Below, in pieces: positions 17,828 through 25,942 of a stretch of 64,000 bases of DNA. Origin of the DNA: an uncultured Sinobacteraceae bacterium (GTDB lineage: Bacteria > Pseudomonadota > Gammaproteobacteria > Steroidobacterales > Steroidobacteraceae); the NCBI GenBank assembly GCA_937902995.1, contig CALEKY010000114.1, forward strand, positions 1-64,000. Direction: 5' to 3'. The position numbers and the translations under genes are program-made. Under the pieces are notes generated by a model. The model worked only from the letters and a program-made list of their open reading frames with translations. It searched no databases and had not been told where the DNA came from. The first letter of the stretch is position 1, and each line of letters begins with the position of its first letter.

Positions 17828-19116
17828 ACGGCATCATCGGCGTTATCGCCCTCCTCGTTCTCCTCACGCTCGGTGTACCGATCGGCGTCGCCATGGGCGT
17901 CGTCGGATTCGTCGGCCTGACACTGCTCATCGGCTTCGAGCCCGCGCTGATCAAGTCGGGCGTCGTGTTGTTCGAAACCGTCTTGAAATACGAGCTCGGC
18001 GTGCTGCCGCTGTTCCTCCTCATGGCGCACTTCTGTTTCGCCGCGGGAGCAAGCCGCGACTTTTTCGATGCCGCCGCACGTTGGATCGGCCATCGCCGCG
18101 GCGGATTGGCGTTGGCATCGGTGGCCGGTTGCGCCGGATTCGGTGCCATCAGCGGTTCGAGCTTGGCAACCGCGGCGACCATCGGTTTGGTGGGTTTGCC
18201 CGAAATGCGCAGACGCGGTTACTCCGATGCGCTTGCGACGGGATCGATCGCCGCCGGCGGCACGCTCGGCTCGCTGATTCCGCCCTCGGGCGCACTGATC
18301 GTATTCGGCATTCTTGCCGAGCAATCCATCGGCACGCTCTTTACCGCCGCGATCATTCCTGGCATCACCCAGGCACTCTTCTACATGGTCACGATCGTGC
18401 TCCTCTGTCGCTGGCGACCGTCGATCGGTCCGGCGACCGAAAAGGCGTCGTGGCCTGAGCGCCGTGCCGCGCTGCTGCGCGTCATCGATCTTGCGACGCT
18501 GATCCTGATCGTGATCGGGGGCATCGCGCTCGGTTGGTTCACGCCGACCGAAGCCGCGTCGATCGGCGCCCTCGGCGCGTTGCTCCTATGTGTACGTCGC
18601 AAACAACTGACGTTCGACGCGCTGCGAAACGCGCTCGCGGAAACGCTGCGCACGGCGGGCATGATCTATGTCGTCATCGTCGGCGCGCTGATCTTTTCCG
18701 TCTTCATGAGCGTGACGGGTTTGGCTGAGCAGGTTGCTTCGGTGATGAGCAGTCTCGGCGGCGGTCAGCTCACCGCGATCATCGTCATGACGGTGTTGCT
18801 GCTGCTGCTCGGTTCGGTGCTGGACGGTCTCGCGTTGATGCTGCTCACGACGCCGATTCTGATGCCGATCATCGTGCAGCTCGGGCTCTCGCCGATCTGG
18901 TTCGGCGTCTATCTCGTACGCACGATGGAGCTCGGCTTCGTGCATCCGCCGATCGGAATGAACCTCTACGTGATTCAGGGCATTGCGAAGGATGTGCCCC
19001 TCGCGCGCATCTTCAAAGGCGTCGTGCCCTTTCTGGCTGCCGACTTCGCGCATTTGGCGCTCCTGATCGCCGTGCCTCAGGTCGTGCTCTTCTTGCCGCA
19101 GTGGTTGGGATCATGA
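17824..19116 (+). CDS. dctM: TRAP transporter large permease (DctM)
   Basis: A 430-residue protein with about 12-13 hydrophobic helices and clear DctM signatures: GCAGFGAISGSSLATAATIG, GGTLGSLIPPSGALI and LGFVHPPIGMNLYVIQGIA. DctM is the ion-coupled translocation subunit of TRAP carboxylate transporters. Start 17824 overlaps the dctQ stop (ATGA). The matching DctP-type binding protein is encoded four genes downstream at 23649 rather than next door. The substrate is likely a 2-hydroxy or related carboxylate, from the neighbouring CoA-activation genes. Confidence 0.93.
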   Translation: MNGIIGVIALLVLLTLGVPIGVAMGVVGFVGLTLLIGFEPALIKSGVVLFETVLKYELGVLPLFLLMAHFCFAAGASRDFFDAAARWIGHRRGGLALASVAGCAGFGAISGSSLATAATIGLVGLPEMRRRGYSDALATGSIAAGGTLGSLIPPSGALIVFGILAEQSIGTLFTAAIIPGITQALFYMVTIVLLCRWRPSIGPATEKASWPERRAALLRVIDLATLILIVIGGIALGWFTPTEAASIGALGALLLCVRRKQLTFDALRNALAETLRTAGMIYVVIVGALIFSVFMSVTGLAEQVASVMSSLGGGQLTAIIVMTVLLLLLGSVLDGLALMLLTTPILMPIIVQLGLSPIWFGVYLVRTMELGFVHPPIGMNLYVIQGIAKDVPLARIFKGVVPFLAADFAHLALLIAVPQVVLFLPQWLGS

Positions 19117-20198
19117 GTATCGATGCGATTCAACAACGCCTCAGAGAGCCGCTTGCGGTCGCGCGAGCCGAGCATGCCCGCGGACGACGCGTTATCGGCT
19201 ACGTCGGCGACGACATTCCGGTCGAGCTCATTCTCGCCGCCGATGCCCTACCCCTGCGCTTGATCGGCACGCCGCGCGAGACGCCGCAAGCCGATCGCTA
19301 TCTCGAAAGCTCGTTCGGTCCGGCATCCCGTTCCATTCTCGAAAGCTGGCTGTCCGGCGAGCTCGATTTCCTCGATGCGATCGTCTTTCCGCGCAGCAAC
19401 GACACTGCGCAGCGCCTGTACTACTACGTCTGCGAGTTGCAGCGGCGGAAGGTGCACGGCGGCCCGCGCACGCTGATCTACGACGTCGCTCGCATCGATC
19501 GCGAAACGAGTCGCACGTACCATCTTGCCGCCACGCAAACCCTCGCCTCCGAGCTCGGTGTTTCAGCATCGCGTCTTGCACAGGCGCGTGCGCGGCTCAG
19601 CGAGCGTGTCGGATTGATTCAAACATTGTCGGCATTGCGTAACGCCGACGATGCGCTGTCGGGCAGCATGGCGCTGCAGGTATGGCGCAGCCTTCAGCTC
19701 GATTGGACGGCGCAATTCGACTCGGTCGTGCGCGAAGCGCTTTCACAGCTGCCGCGCAAGCGTTATGCGCGCCGCCTATTGTTGGCAGGTAGCACGCCGC
19801 CCGACGAACGATTCCATCGGGCCGCGGAAGCCGGCGGCGCGAACATCGTTTACGAGCTGTTCGATGAATCGCCGGCGCTTGCGCTGACGCGCTGGAACAA
19901 CGCCGCGAGCTCCATCGAAGACCTTGCGCAAGCCTATTGGACGGCGCGCAGCACCGCCGCAACGCTGCTCGAGAATCCCGACCTGCTCGTCGAACGCTCG
20001 CGCGAGCTCGATGCAAGCGGCGTGATTCTGTGGCTCATCGAAGAAGACGAAGGCATCGTTTGGGAAGTGCCGCGCCAATTGCGGCGCTTGCGCGAAGCAG
20101 GCGTGCCGGTCCTGTCGTTCGTTCGTCAACCATGGAACGCCGATGCGAGCTGTCTCGACCGCGTCGAAGCGTTCGCAGCCACTTTGCAAGCGCCATGA
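19113..20198 (+). CDS. 2-hydroxyacyl-CoA dehydratase family protein, small subunit, Fe-S ligands apparently lost
   Basis: A 361-residue protein whose backbone pattern follows the HgdB/BcrC family (IGYVGDDIPVELILAADALPLRL; LDFLDAIVFPRSNDTAQRLYYY; EAGVPVLSF). Family members bind a [4Fe-4S] cluster through conserved cysteines. Here the usual Cys-Pro segment reads SFGPASRS, the Ser-Cys-Asp segment reads RSNDTAQR, and the C-terminal Cys segment reads EEDEGIVWE. Only two cysteines exist in the whole chain, at other places. ATGA overlaps link it to dctM and to the fused CoA-transferase. It may be a structural partner of the subunit at 22357. Confidence 0.75.
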   Translation: MSIDAIQQRLREPLAVARAEHARGRRVIGYVGDDIPVELILAADALPLRLIGTPRETPQADRYLESSFGPASRSILESWLSGELDFLDAIVFPRSNDTAQRLYYYVCELQRRKVHGGPRTLIYDVARIDRETSRTYHLAATQTLASELGVSASRLAQARARLSERVGLIQTLSALRNADDALSGSMALQVWRSLQLDWTAQFDSVVREALSQLPRKRYARRLLLAGSTPPDERFHRAAEAGGANIVYELFDESPALALTRWNNAASSIEDLAQAYWTARSTAATLLENPDLLVERSRELDASGVILWLIEEDEGIVWEVPRQLRRLREAGVPVLSFVRQPWNADASCLDRVEAFAATLQAP

Positions 20199-22360
20199 AT
20201 CTCGCCGAAGGCCTCTCTGTCATCGCGCTCGATGACGCCGCGCAGAGCGCGCTCGCGCGCCTATTGCGCAGCTTCGGCGCGAACGTCACACCCGTTGCGC
20301 TTCCAGAACTTGCCGATGCCTTGCCGAACGCAGACGTGCTCGTCGAACAGATGGGCACGACGTTGCTCGAGGATACCGGCTATTCGCGCGAGCGAATCGA
20401 GGCCCTGAATCCGCGACTGCTGCACGTTTCCGTGACGGCTTTCGGCAGCACCGGCCCGCGTGCTCGTTGGCGCGGCTCGGAGCTCGTCGCATCGGCAATG
20501 GGCGGTACGCTACGTCTGACTGGCGATCCCGATCGAGCGCCCGTCAAGGAGGCGCTCGATGCGTGCTGGTTTCACGCCGAGATGGTCGCGGCCGCCGGGC
20601 TGATGGCTGCCCTCTACGAACGTGCCGAGAGCGATCGCGGACAACATATCGACGTATCGGTCCAGGAAGTTGCGCTCTCGCGCAACATCAACGGCATCCT
20701 CGTCTGGCAATTCGATCGCCGTAAGCTTCATCGCGTCGGCGGCGCATTGAGTTACGGCTTGGCGACCGTGCGCTGCATCTGGCCGCTGGCGGATGGATTC
20801 TGTTTCCATTCCCTGGCGAGCGGCCGCTTCGGCGCGCCGGCCAATCGAGCATTGAGCGATTGGATCGATGAAGTCGGTTTGCCGAATCCGATGCGAGGCG
20901 TCAACTGGGAGACCTACAATCGCTCGACGCTCGACGCCGCGACGCGAGCGGAGTGGGAAGCGGCGATCGAGCGTTTCTTCCGTACGCGCACGCGTGCCGA
21001 CATCGCCACCGAGGGCCGCAAGCGCGGCATCAACGCCGCGGTCGTCGCCACTCCTCACGACGTGCTTGCCGACGAGCACTTGCGCGCTCGCGATTTCTGG
21101 GACGAACAGCAACAGCCGCGGCGGTTCGTTCGCGTGACCTGGGGTACGACCGCAACGCCGCCTCGCCCTCCCGCGCCCACCGGTCGTCCTGGACCGCTGC
21201 AAGGCGTGCGCGTGCTCGATTTTTCGTGGGCGCTCGTCGGCTCGATCACGACGAAACTGCTCGGCGATTTCGGCTGCGAAGTCGTCAAGGTCGAATCGCG
21301 TGGCCGTCCTTGTCTTTCCCGCATCGACGTACAGGTCGGCGCTTCACGACCGGGCAACTTGGACGACAAGCCGTGGTTCGCGCACCTCAATAGCTCCAAG
21401 CGTAGTCTCGCGCTCGACATGAAGCATCCGGCAAGTCGCGAAGTGCTCGATCCGTTGATCGACTGGGCCGATGTCGTGGTCGAGAATTTTTCGCCGGGCA
21501 CGATGGCCAAGCTCGGCTTGGACTACGCATCGCTCGCGAAGCGCAATCCGTCGCTCGTGATGGTTTCAGGGAGCGTGTACGGACAAACGGGGCCGCTCGC
21601 GCAGGAATGGGGCGTCGACGGCACCGGCGGCGCACTCTCCGGGCGCACGTATCTCACGGGTTGGCCGGATCGAGCGCCGGTGGTTCCGGGCGCGGTGCCT
21701 TACGGCGATGTGATCGTTCCGTACGTCATGGCTGCTGCTGTCATAGCAGCGCTCGAGCAACGTCGCCGCACGGGTGTCGGCTGCCATATCGATGCATCGA
21801 TGTACGAAATCTGCGTTCAGCAGATGAGCGAGGCCATCGCCGCCGCTGCGCGCGGCGAACGCGTCGAACGCACAGGCAACGACGATCCGCGCGTTTTTCA
21901 TCAAGGCGTGTATCGATGTCTCGGCGAGGATCGTTGGATCGCGATCACCCTGCACGTTCGTGAAGACTGGGAACGCCTGCGCGCGCAGTTCGGGCTCCCA
22001 GCCGTCGAATCGAAGCCCGATCGCGATGCCGTCCTGTCGGCGCTCGCATCGACGCGTCACGATCACGCGCTCGCCGCGGAGCTGCAATCGAACGGCATTA
22101 CCGCCGGCGCGGTTCAAGACATCGAGGACATGCTGGAGAACGATCCGCAACTTGCCGCGCGCGGTGCGCTCGTCACTCTCGATCACCCGTTGCTCGGACC
22201 GTTCGGCCACGTCCGCACACCCGTTACGTTTTCACGCAGCACGCTGGCGCCCTACCGCGCACCGCGAATCGGCGAGCACTCGCATGAGATCGCCCGCACG
22301 CTGAGCGGGCTCGACGAAGCACGCATCGTGGCGCTCGAAGCTGCTGGAGTTTTCAAATGA
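20195..22360 (+). CDS. Fused tandem class III CoA-transferase (CaiB/BaiF)
   Basis: A 721-residue protein with two consecutive CaiB/BaiF domains, about residues 1-325 and 333-721; normal members are near 400 residues. The C-terminal half has the family motifs (LQGVRVLDFSWALVG, VVENFSPGTMAKLGLDY, VSGSVYGQTGP) and the expected catalytic aspartate, D505, in VPYGDV. The N-terminal half keeps the fold but shows no aspartate at the matching place. Class III enzymes move CoA between a donor thioester and a carboxylate via an aspartyl intermediate. Overlapping ATGA junctions on both sides tie it to the two dehydratase-like subunits, so it may activate their substrate. Confidence 0.85.
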   Translation: MNLAEGLSVIALDDAAQSALARLLRSFGANVTPVALPELADALPNADVLVEQMGTTLLEDTGYSRERIEALNPRLLHVSVTAFGSTGPRARWRGSELVASAMGGTLRLTGDPDRAPVKEALDACWFHAEMVAAAGLMAALYERAESDRGQHIDVSVQEVALSRNINGILVWQFDRRKLHRVGGALSYGLATVRCIWPLADGFCFHSLASGRFGAPANRALSDWIDEVGLPNPMRGVNWETYNRSTLDAATRAEWEAAIERFFRTRTRADIATEGRKRGINAAVVATPHDVLADEHLRARDFWDEQQQPRRFVRVTWGTTATPPRPPAPTGRPGPLQGVRVLDFSWALVGSITTKLLGDFGCEVVKVESRGRPCLSRIDVQVGASRPGNLDDKPWFAHLNSSKRSLALDMKHPASREVLDPLIDWADVVVENFSPGTMAKLGLDYASLAKRNPSLVMVSGSVYGQTGPLAQEWGVDGTGGALSGRTYLTGWPDRAPVVPGAVPYGDVIVPYVMAAAVIAALEQRRRTGVGCHIDASMYEICVQQMSEAIAAAARGERVERTGNDDPRVFHQGVYRCLGEDRWIAITLHVREDWERLRAQFGLPAVESKPDRDAVLSALASTRHDHALAAELQSNGITAGAVQDIEDMLENDPQLAARGALVTLDHPLLGPFGHVRTPVTFSRSTLAPYRAPRIGEHSHEIARTLSGLDEARIVALEAAGVFK

Positions 22361-23652
22361 GCACCCCCGACCGCAGCAGCGGCCATCGCAGCCGCAAAGA
22401 CTTGGAATGCACCGCCGCCGCCACGGCTTATCAGCGGGCATTCGTCGCCGACTTGAAGCGCCGCGTGATCGACAACGGCGAGCCGTTCGTCATCGCTCAA
22501 GCCGACACACCGCACGAGATCTTTCACACGCTCGACATCCCGCTGGTCACCAATCAATGGTGGTCGGCCTACATCGCCGCGAAACAACTGTCGCCGCGCT
22601 ATTTCGGCACGTTGGATCGTCTCGGCTATCCGGCGAACAGTTGCCGCTATTGCTCGCTGGGCCTTGCCTGCACGCTCGACAACGATCCGTCCGTTGCGCC
22701 CTGGGGAGGCTTACCGAAACCGTTGCTGCTCGTCGCGAGACTGACGTGCGAATGTATTTCGCACGTGTTCTCGCAATGGGCCGAAGCGCTCGGCAGCGAG
22801 TTCTTCCCGCTCGAAGCGCCGGCGTGGACCCACAAAGATCCCGAGTGGTTTCGCAAGTCGAATTTCGATTGGGAAGAGGTCTTCGAGTCGAAGCGCATCG
22901 AACTGCTCGTTCAGGAGCTCTACAAGCTCATAGAACTGCTCGAACGACGCACGGGACGGCGCTTCGACGAACAGAAGTTCGTGCGCTTGATGGAGTCCAT
23001 CAACGAGCAGGAAGGCTACATAGCCGAGGCCGCGCGGATGATCGGTGCTGCTCGCCCCTGTCCGGTCAGCATCGCCGATCAGATGCCGAACACCATGATT
23101 CCGCAATGGCATCGCGGCTCGGAGTGGGCGGTCGCACACGGCAAACGCTTCCGCGACGAAGTGGCGCAGCGCGTCCAACAAGGTATCGGCGTGAGCCAGA
23201 ACGAACGGCTGCGGATGATGTGGATCGGCGCGGGGCTCTGGCACGATCCCGGTTTCTATAGCGCGCTCGAGGAACGCTACGGCGCCGTATTCGTGTGGTC
23301 GATGTACATGCCGTTCGCGGGTCCGCAGTACATCCGTGCCATCAAGAACAAGCCGTTCCACGCGCTGGCCAGCCGGATCTGCTCGATGAACGAAGTGCTG
23401 CACCTACCCCCGTGGATGAACGGCTGGATGGTGAGCGAAGCCGAGCGCTGCGGCATCGATGCGGCCATGATTCTCGTCCCGCCAGGCAATCGCCTGTCGC
23501 AGTCCGGGACGTATCTCACTCAGCTCGCGCTCCAGGAAGCGGGCGTGCCGACACTGATGCTGAGCGCCGACATGGTGAATGCACAAGGTTGGGACCACGA
23601 ACGGATGATCGCGTACGTCGGCGACTTTCTCGGCCGCTCCGGACTGCTATGA
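22357..23652 (+). CDS. 2-hydroxyacyl-CoA dehydratase family protein, large subunit
   Basis: A 431-residue member of the HgdA/BcrB-type family. Recognisable pieces are FHTLDIPLVTNQWWSAYIAA, GYPANSCRYCSLGLA and RLTCECISHVFSQW, so cysteines near two expected Fe-S ligand regions are kept. The third, C-terminal region reads VPPGNRLSQSGTYL without cysteine. Known relatives dehydrate 2-hydroxyacyl-CoA or reduce benzoyl-CoA after ATP-driven electron injection from a separate activator ATPase; no such activator gene is in this window. ATGA overlaps join it to the CoA-transferase upstream and dctP downstream. Confidence 0.82.
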   Translation: MSTPDRSSGHRSRKDLECTAAATAYQRAFVADLKRRVIDNGEPFVIAQADTPHEIFHTLDIPLVTNQWWSAYIAAKQLSPRYFGTLDRLGYPANSCRYCSLGLACTLDNDPSVAPWGGLPKPLLLVARLTCECISHVFSQWAEALGSEFFPLEAPAWTHKDPEWFRKSNFDWEEVFESKRIELLVQELYKLIELLERRTGRRFDEQKFVRLMESINEQEGYIAEAARMIGAARPCPVSIADQMPNTMIPQWHRGSEWAVAHGKRFRDEVAQRVQQGIGVSQNERLRMMWIGAGLWHDPGFYSALEERYGAVFVWSMYMPFAGPQYIRAIKNKPFHALASRICSMNEVLHLPPWMNGWMVSEAERCGIDAAMILVPPGNRLSQSGTYLTQLALQEAGVPTLMLSADMVNAQGWDHERMIAYVGDFLGRSGLL

Positions 23653-24710
23653 AGAAACTGCTCATCGTCTGTGCCTGCGTGTTGCTGGCGGCCTGTCAGC
23701 CGAAGACGCCCGAGGGCGTCATCGTGTTGACCTACGGCAGCCCGTATTCGCCGATGCATCCTTTCAGTCGCGCGGACGTCGCCTGGATGAAATGGATCGA
23801 GGAACAATCGGGCGGCACGCTGCGCGTCAAGCCGTACTGGTCCGGTGCGCTGCTGTCTTCCGAGCACGCGATCACCGAACTGCGTCACGGCGTCGCCGAC
23901 GTCGGTTTGATCACGCCGATTTATGCACGCGGCGGCGCTCATTTGATCCGCGCGCAAGCGGGCTACTACGTCGGCACGACGACGTTCGATCAGCAGGTTG
24001 CCATGTATCGCTGCATGGAAGCCGCCGAACCGCAGTTCGCCAAGGAGCTGCGCGGTTTAAAGGTGCTTGCCGTTCAAGGCGGCAACTTGCCGATGATCAT
24101 TTCGCGCGACCGCGAAGTGAAAACGCTGGATGACTTGCGCGGCTTGCGCCTGCGCGCGCCTTCCGAGCTGCTTGCAGTTCTCGAGCACCTCGGTGCGGAT
24201 CCCGTGGACATGCCGATGCGGGACGTCTATCCCGCGCTGGCCAAGGGCGTGATCGACGGCGTCGTCGCACCGATGGACACGTTCCGCTCGCTCCACTTCG
24301 CCGAGGTCACTCGATATGCGCTGAAGATCGCGATTCCGCGCGGCGCCTATGCGGGCCGAGCGATGAATGCACGGCGCTTCGAATCGTTGAGTCCCGAGCA
24401 TCAACGCATCATCGAGGCGAGCATTGCCGTATGGGAGGAGGCGCTGGAACGCGAAATCGGCGCCGCGGAGGAATTGGGCGAACGAACCGCAAACGAGCGC
24501 GGCATCGTGATCCACTCGGTCGACCCGCAAGATCAAGCACGATTCGACGAGATCTACTCCCGCGACGCCGAAGCACGTGCACGCAGCCTTTCTCGCTATG
24601 GCATCGATGGCCTCGTATCGTTTCGCGTTGCTCGCGCCTATGCCGAACGTTTGGCCAGTTCGCCGATGCCTGAATGCCCCGCCTCGGAAACGAATCAGGA
24701 GGTTCAGTGA
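23649..24710 (+). CDS. dctP: TRAP transporter substrate-binding lipoprotein (DctP)
   Basis: A 353-residue binding protein of the DctP family. The N-terminus MKKLLIVCACVLLAACQ has a lipobox with the acylated cysteine predicted at residue 16, so it should be membrane-tethered rather than freely periplasmic. Family motifs include ELRHGVADVGLITPIY and the substrate-carboxylate region LDDLRGLRLRAPSELLAVLEHLGADPV near residues 160-185, and GVIDGVVAPMDTF. It serves the DctQM permease encoded four genes upstream. ATGA overlap with the dehydratase gene and GTGA overlap with the next CoA-transferase show tight coupling. Confidence 0.9.
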   Translation: MKKLLIVCACVLLAACQPKTPEGVIVLTYGSPYSPMHPFSRADVAWMKWIEEQSGGTLRVKPYWSGALLSSEHAITELRHGVADVGLITPIYARGGAHLIRAQAGYYVGTTTFDQQVAMYRCMEAAEPQFAKELRGLKVLAVQGGNLPMIISRDREVKTLDDLRGLRLRAPSELLAVLEHLGADPVDMPMRDVYPALAKGVIDGVVAPMDTFRSLHFAEVTRYALKIAIPRGAYAGRAMNARRFESLSPEHQRIIEASIAVWEEALEREIGAAEELGERTANERGIVIHSVDPQDQARFDEIYSRDAEARARSLSRYGIDGLVSFRVARAYAERLASSPMPECPASETNQEVQ

Positions 24711-25906
24711 GTCGACCGTTGGACGGCATCCGCGTCGCCGACTTCAGCCATGTAATGGCGGGCCCGTACGCCTCGCATCTACTGCGGCAGCTCGGCGCCG
24801 AAGTGATCAAAATTGAAGCCCCGGGACGCGGCGATGCGCTGCGCACCTACGGCAAGGATCGTCGCTACGACGGGATGTCGCCCGCATTCATTGGCGTGAA
24901 TGCAGGCAAGAAATCCGTCGTGCTCGACTTGAAGCAGCCTCTGGCACAGGAAGCAGCACGCCGGCTGATTTCGCGCTCGGACGTGGTGCTCGAAAATTTC
25001 CGTCCTGGCGTCATGGCGAGGTTCGGTCTCGACTATGAGTCGGCACGCGCGCTGCAACCGCGAATCGTGTACTGCTCGGTGTCCGGCTATGGCCAGAGCG
25101 GTCCTCGCCGCGACTGGCCCGCGATCGACAACATCGTGCAAGCGACGAGCGGCATGATGATGCTCGGCGGCCACGAAGGCGACGCACCGCAACGCATCGG
25201 GTTTCCGGTCGTCGATACGCTGACCGGTCAAACCGCAGCCTTCGCGATCGTCGCTGCACTGTTCAAGCGCGAACGTACCGGCGTCGGCGAATTCATCGAC
25301 GTCGCCATGTTCGATGCGAGTCTGGCCTTCATGACCTCGGCGGTCGTCCCCTTTCTCGTCACCGGCCGCCCGCTCGAACGGACCGGCAATACCGGCTATA
25401 GCGGCCAGCCCACTGCGGGCGTCTTCACGAGCGCCGACGGACGCAAAGTCTCACTCGGCGTCGTGCAGCAACCGCAGTTCGAAGCGCTGGCCAAACAGCT
25501 CGGTTGCGAACGCTGGCTGACCGATCCTCGCTTCAAGACCCCCGACTTGCGGATGCAACATGCGCGCGAGCTGCACGATGAAGTGCAAGCGGCGATCTCG
25601 CGCGAACCGGCCGATTCGCTCGAGCGCCGTTTGAGCGCCGCGGGCGTACCTTGCGGCCTCGTGCGCAATGTGGCCGAAGCGATTTCGTTGCCCGGTCTCG
25701 AGGATCGCCGTCTCATATCGCGCCTACACATTCCTGGGTTGCCGGAACGCGAAGACGTCGCGATCGTCAATGCGGGTTTCTTGTTCGGCGACGAACCGCC
25801 AGAGGTCGACGAACCGCCCCCGCAGCTCGGCCAACACACGACGGAAGTTCTCGAATGGCTCGGATTCGCGGCGGAGGAGCGCCGCACGCTTTCCGCTGAC
25901 AAATGA
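24707..25906 (+). CDS. Class III CoA-transferase (CaiB/BaiF)
   Basis: A 399-residue, normal-length CoA-transferase. The GTG start at 24707 is chosen because an AGGAGG site lies 5 bases upstream and the GTG overlaps the dctP stop codon. It has LDGIRVADFSHVMAGPYASHLL, VVLENFRPGVMARFGLDYE, YCSVSGYGQSGPR, and the expected catalytic aspartate D170 in FPVVDTLTGQ. With the fused enzyme at 20195 it gives the operon two CoA-transferases, possibly one for substrate activation and one for CoA recycling. The substrate is unknown. Confidence 0.92.
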   Translation: MSRPLDGIRVADFSHVMAGPYASHLLRQLGAEVIKIEAPGRGDALRTYGKDRRYDGMSPAFIGVNAGKKSVVLDLKQPLAQEAARRLISRSDVVLENFRPGVMARFGLDYESARALQPRIVYCSVSGYGQSGPRRDWPAIDNIVQATSGMMMLGGHEGDAPQRIGFPVVDTLTGQTAAFAIVAALFKRERTGVGEFIDVAMFDASLAFMTSAVVPFLVTGRPLERTGNTGYSGQPTAGVFTSADGRKVSLGVVQQPQFEALAKQLGCERWLTDPRFKTPDLRMQHARELHDEVQAAISREPADSLERRLSAAGVPCGLVRNVAEAISLPGLEDRRLISRLHIPGLPEREDVAIVNAGFLFGDEPPEVDEPPPQLGQHTTEVLEWLGFAAEERRTLSADK

Positions 25907-25942
25907 GTGCCGCACGAAGCGGCAACAACAACAGGAGGAAAC

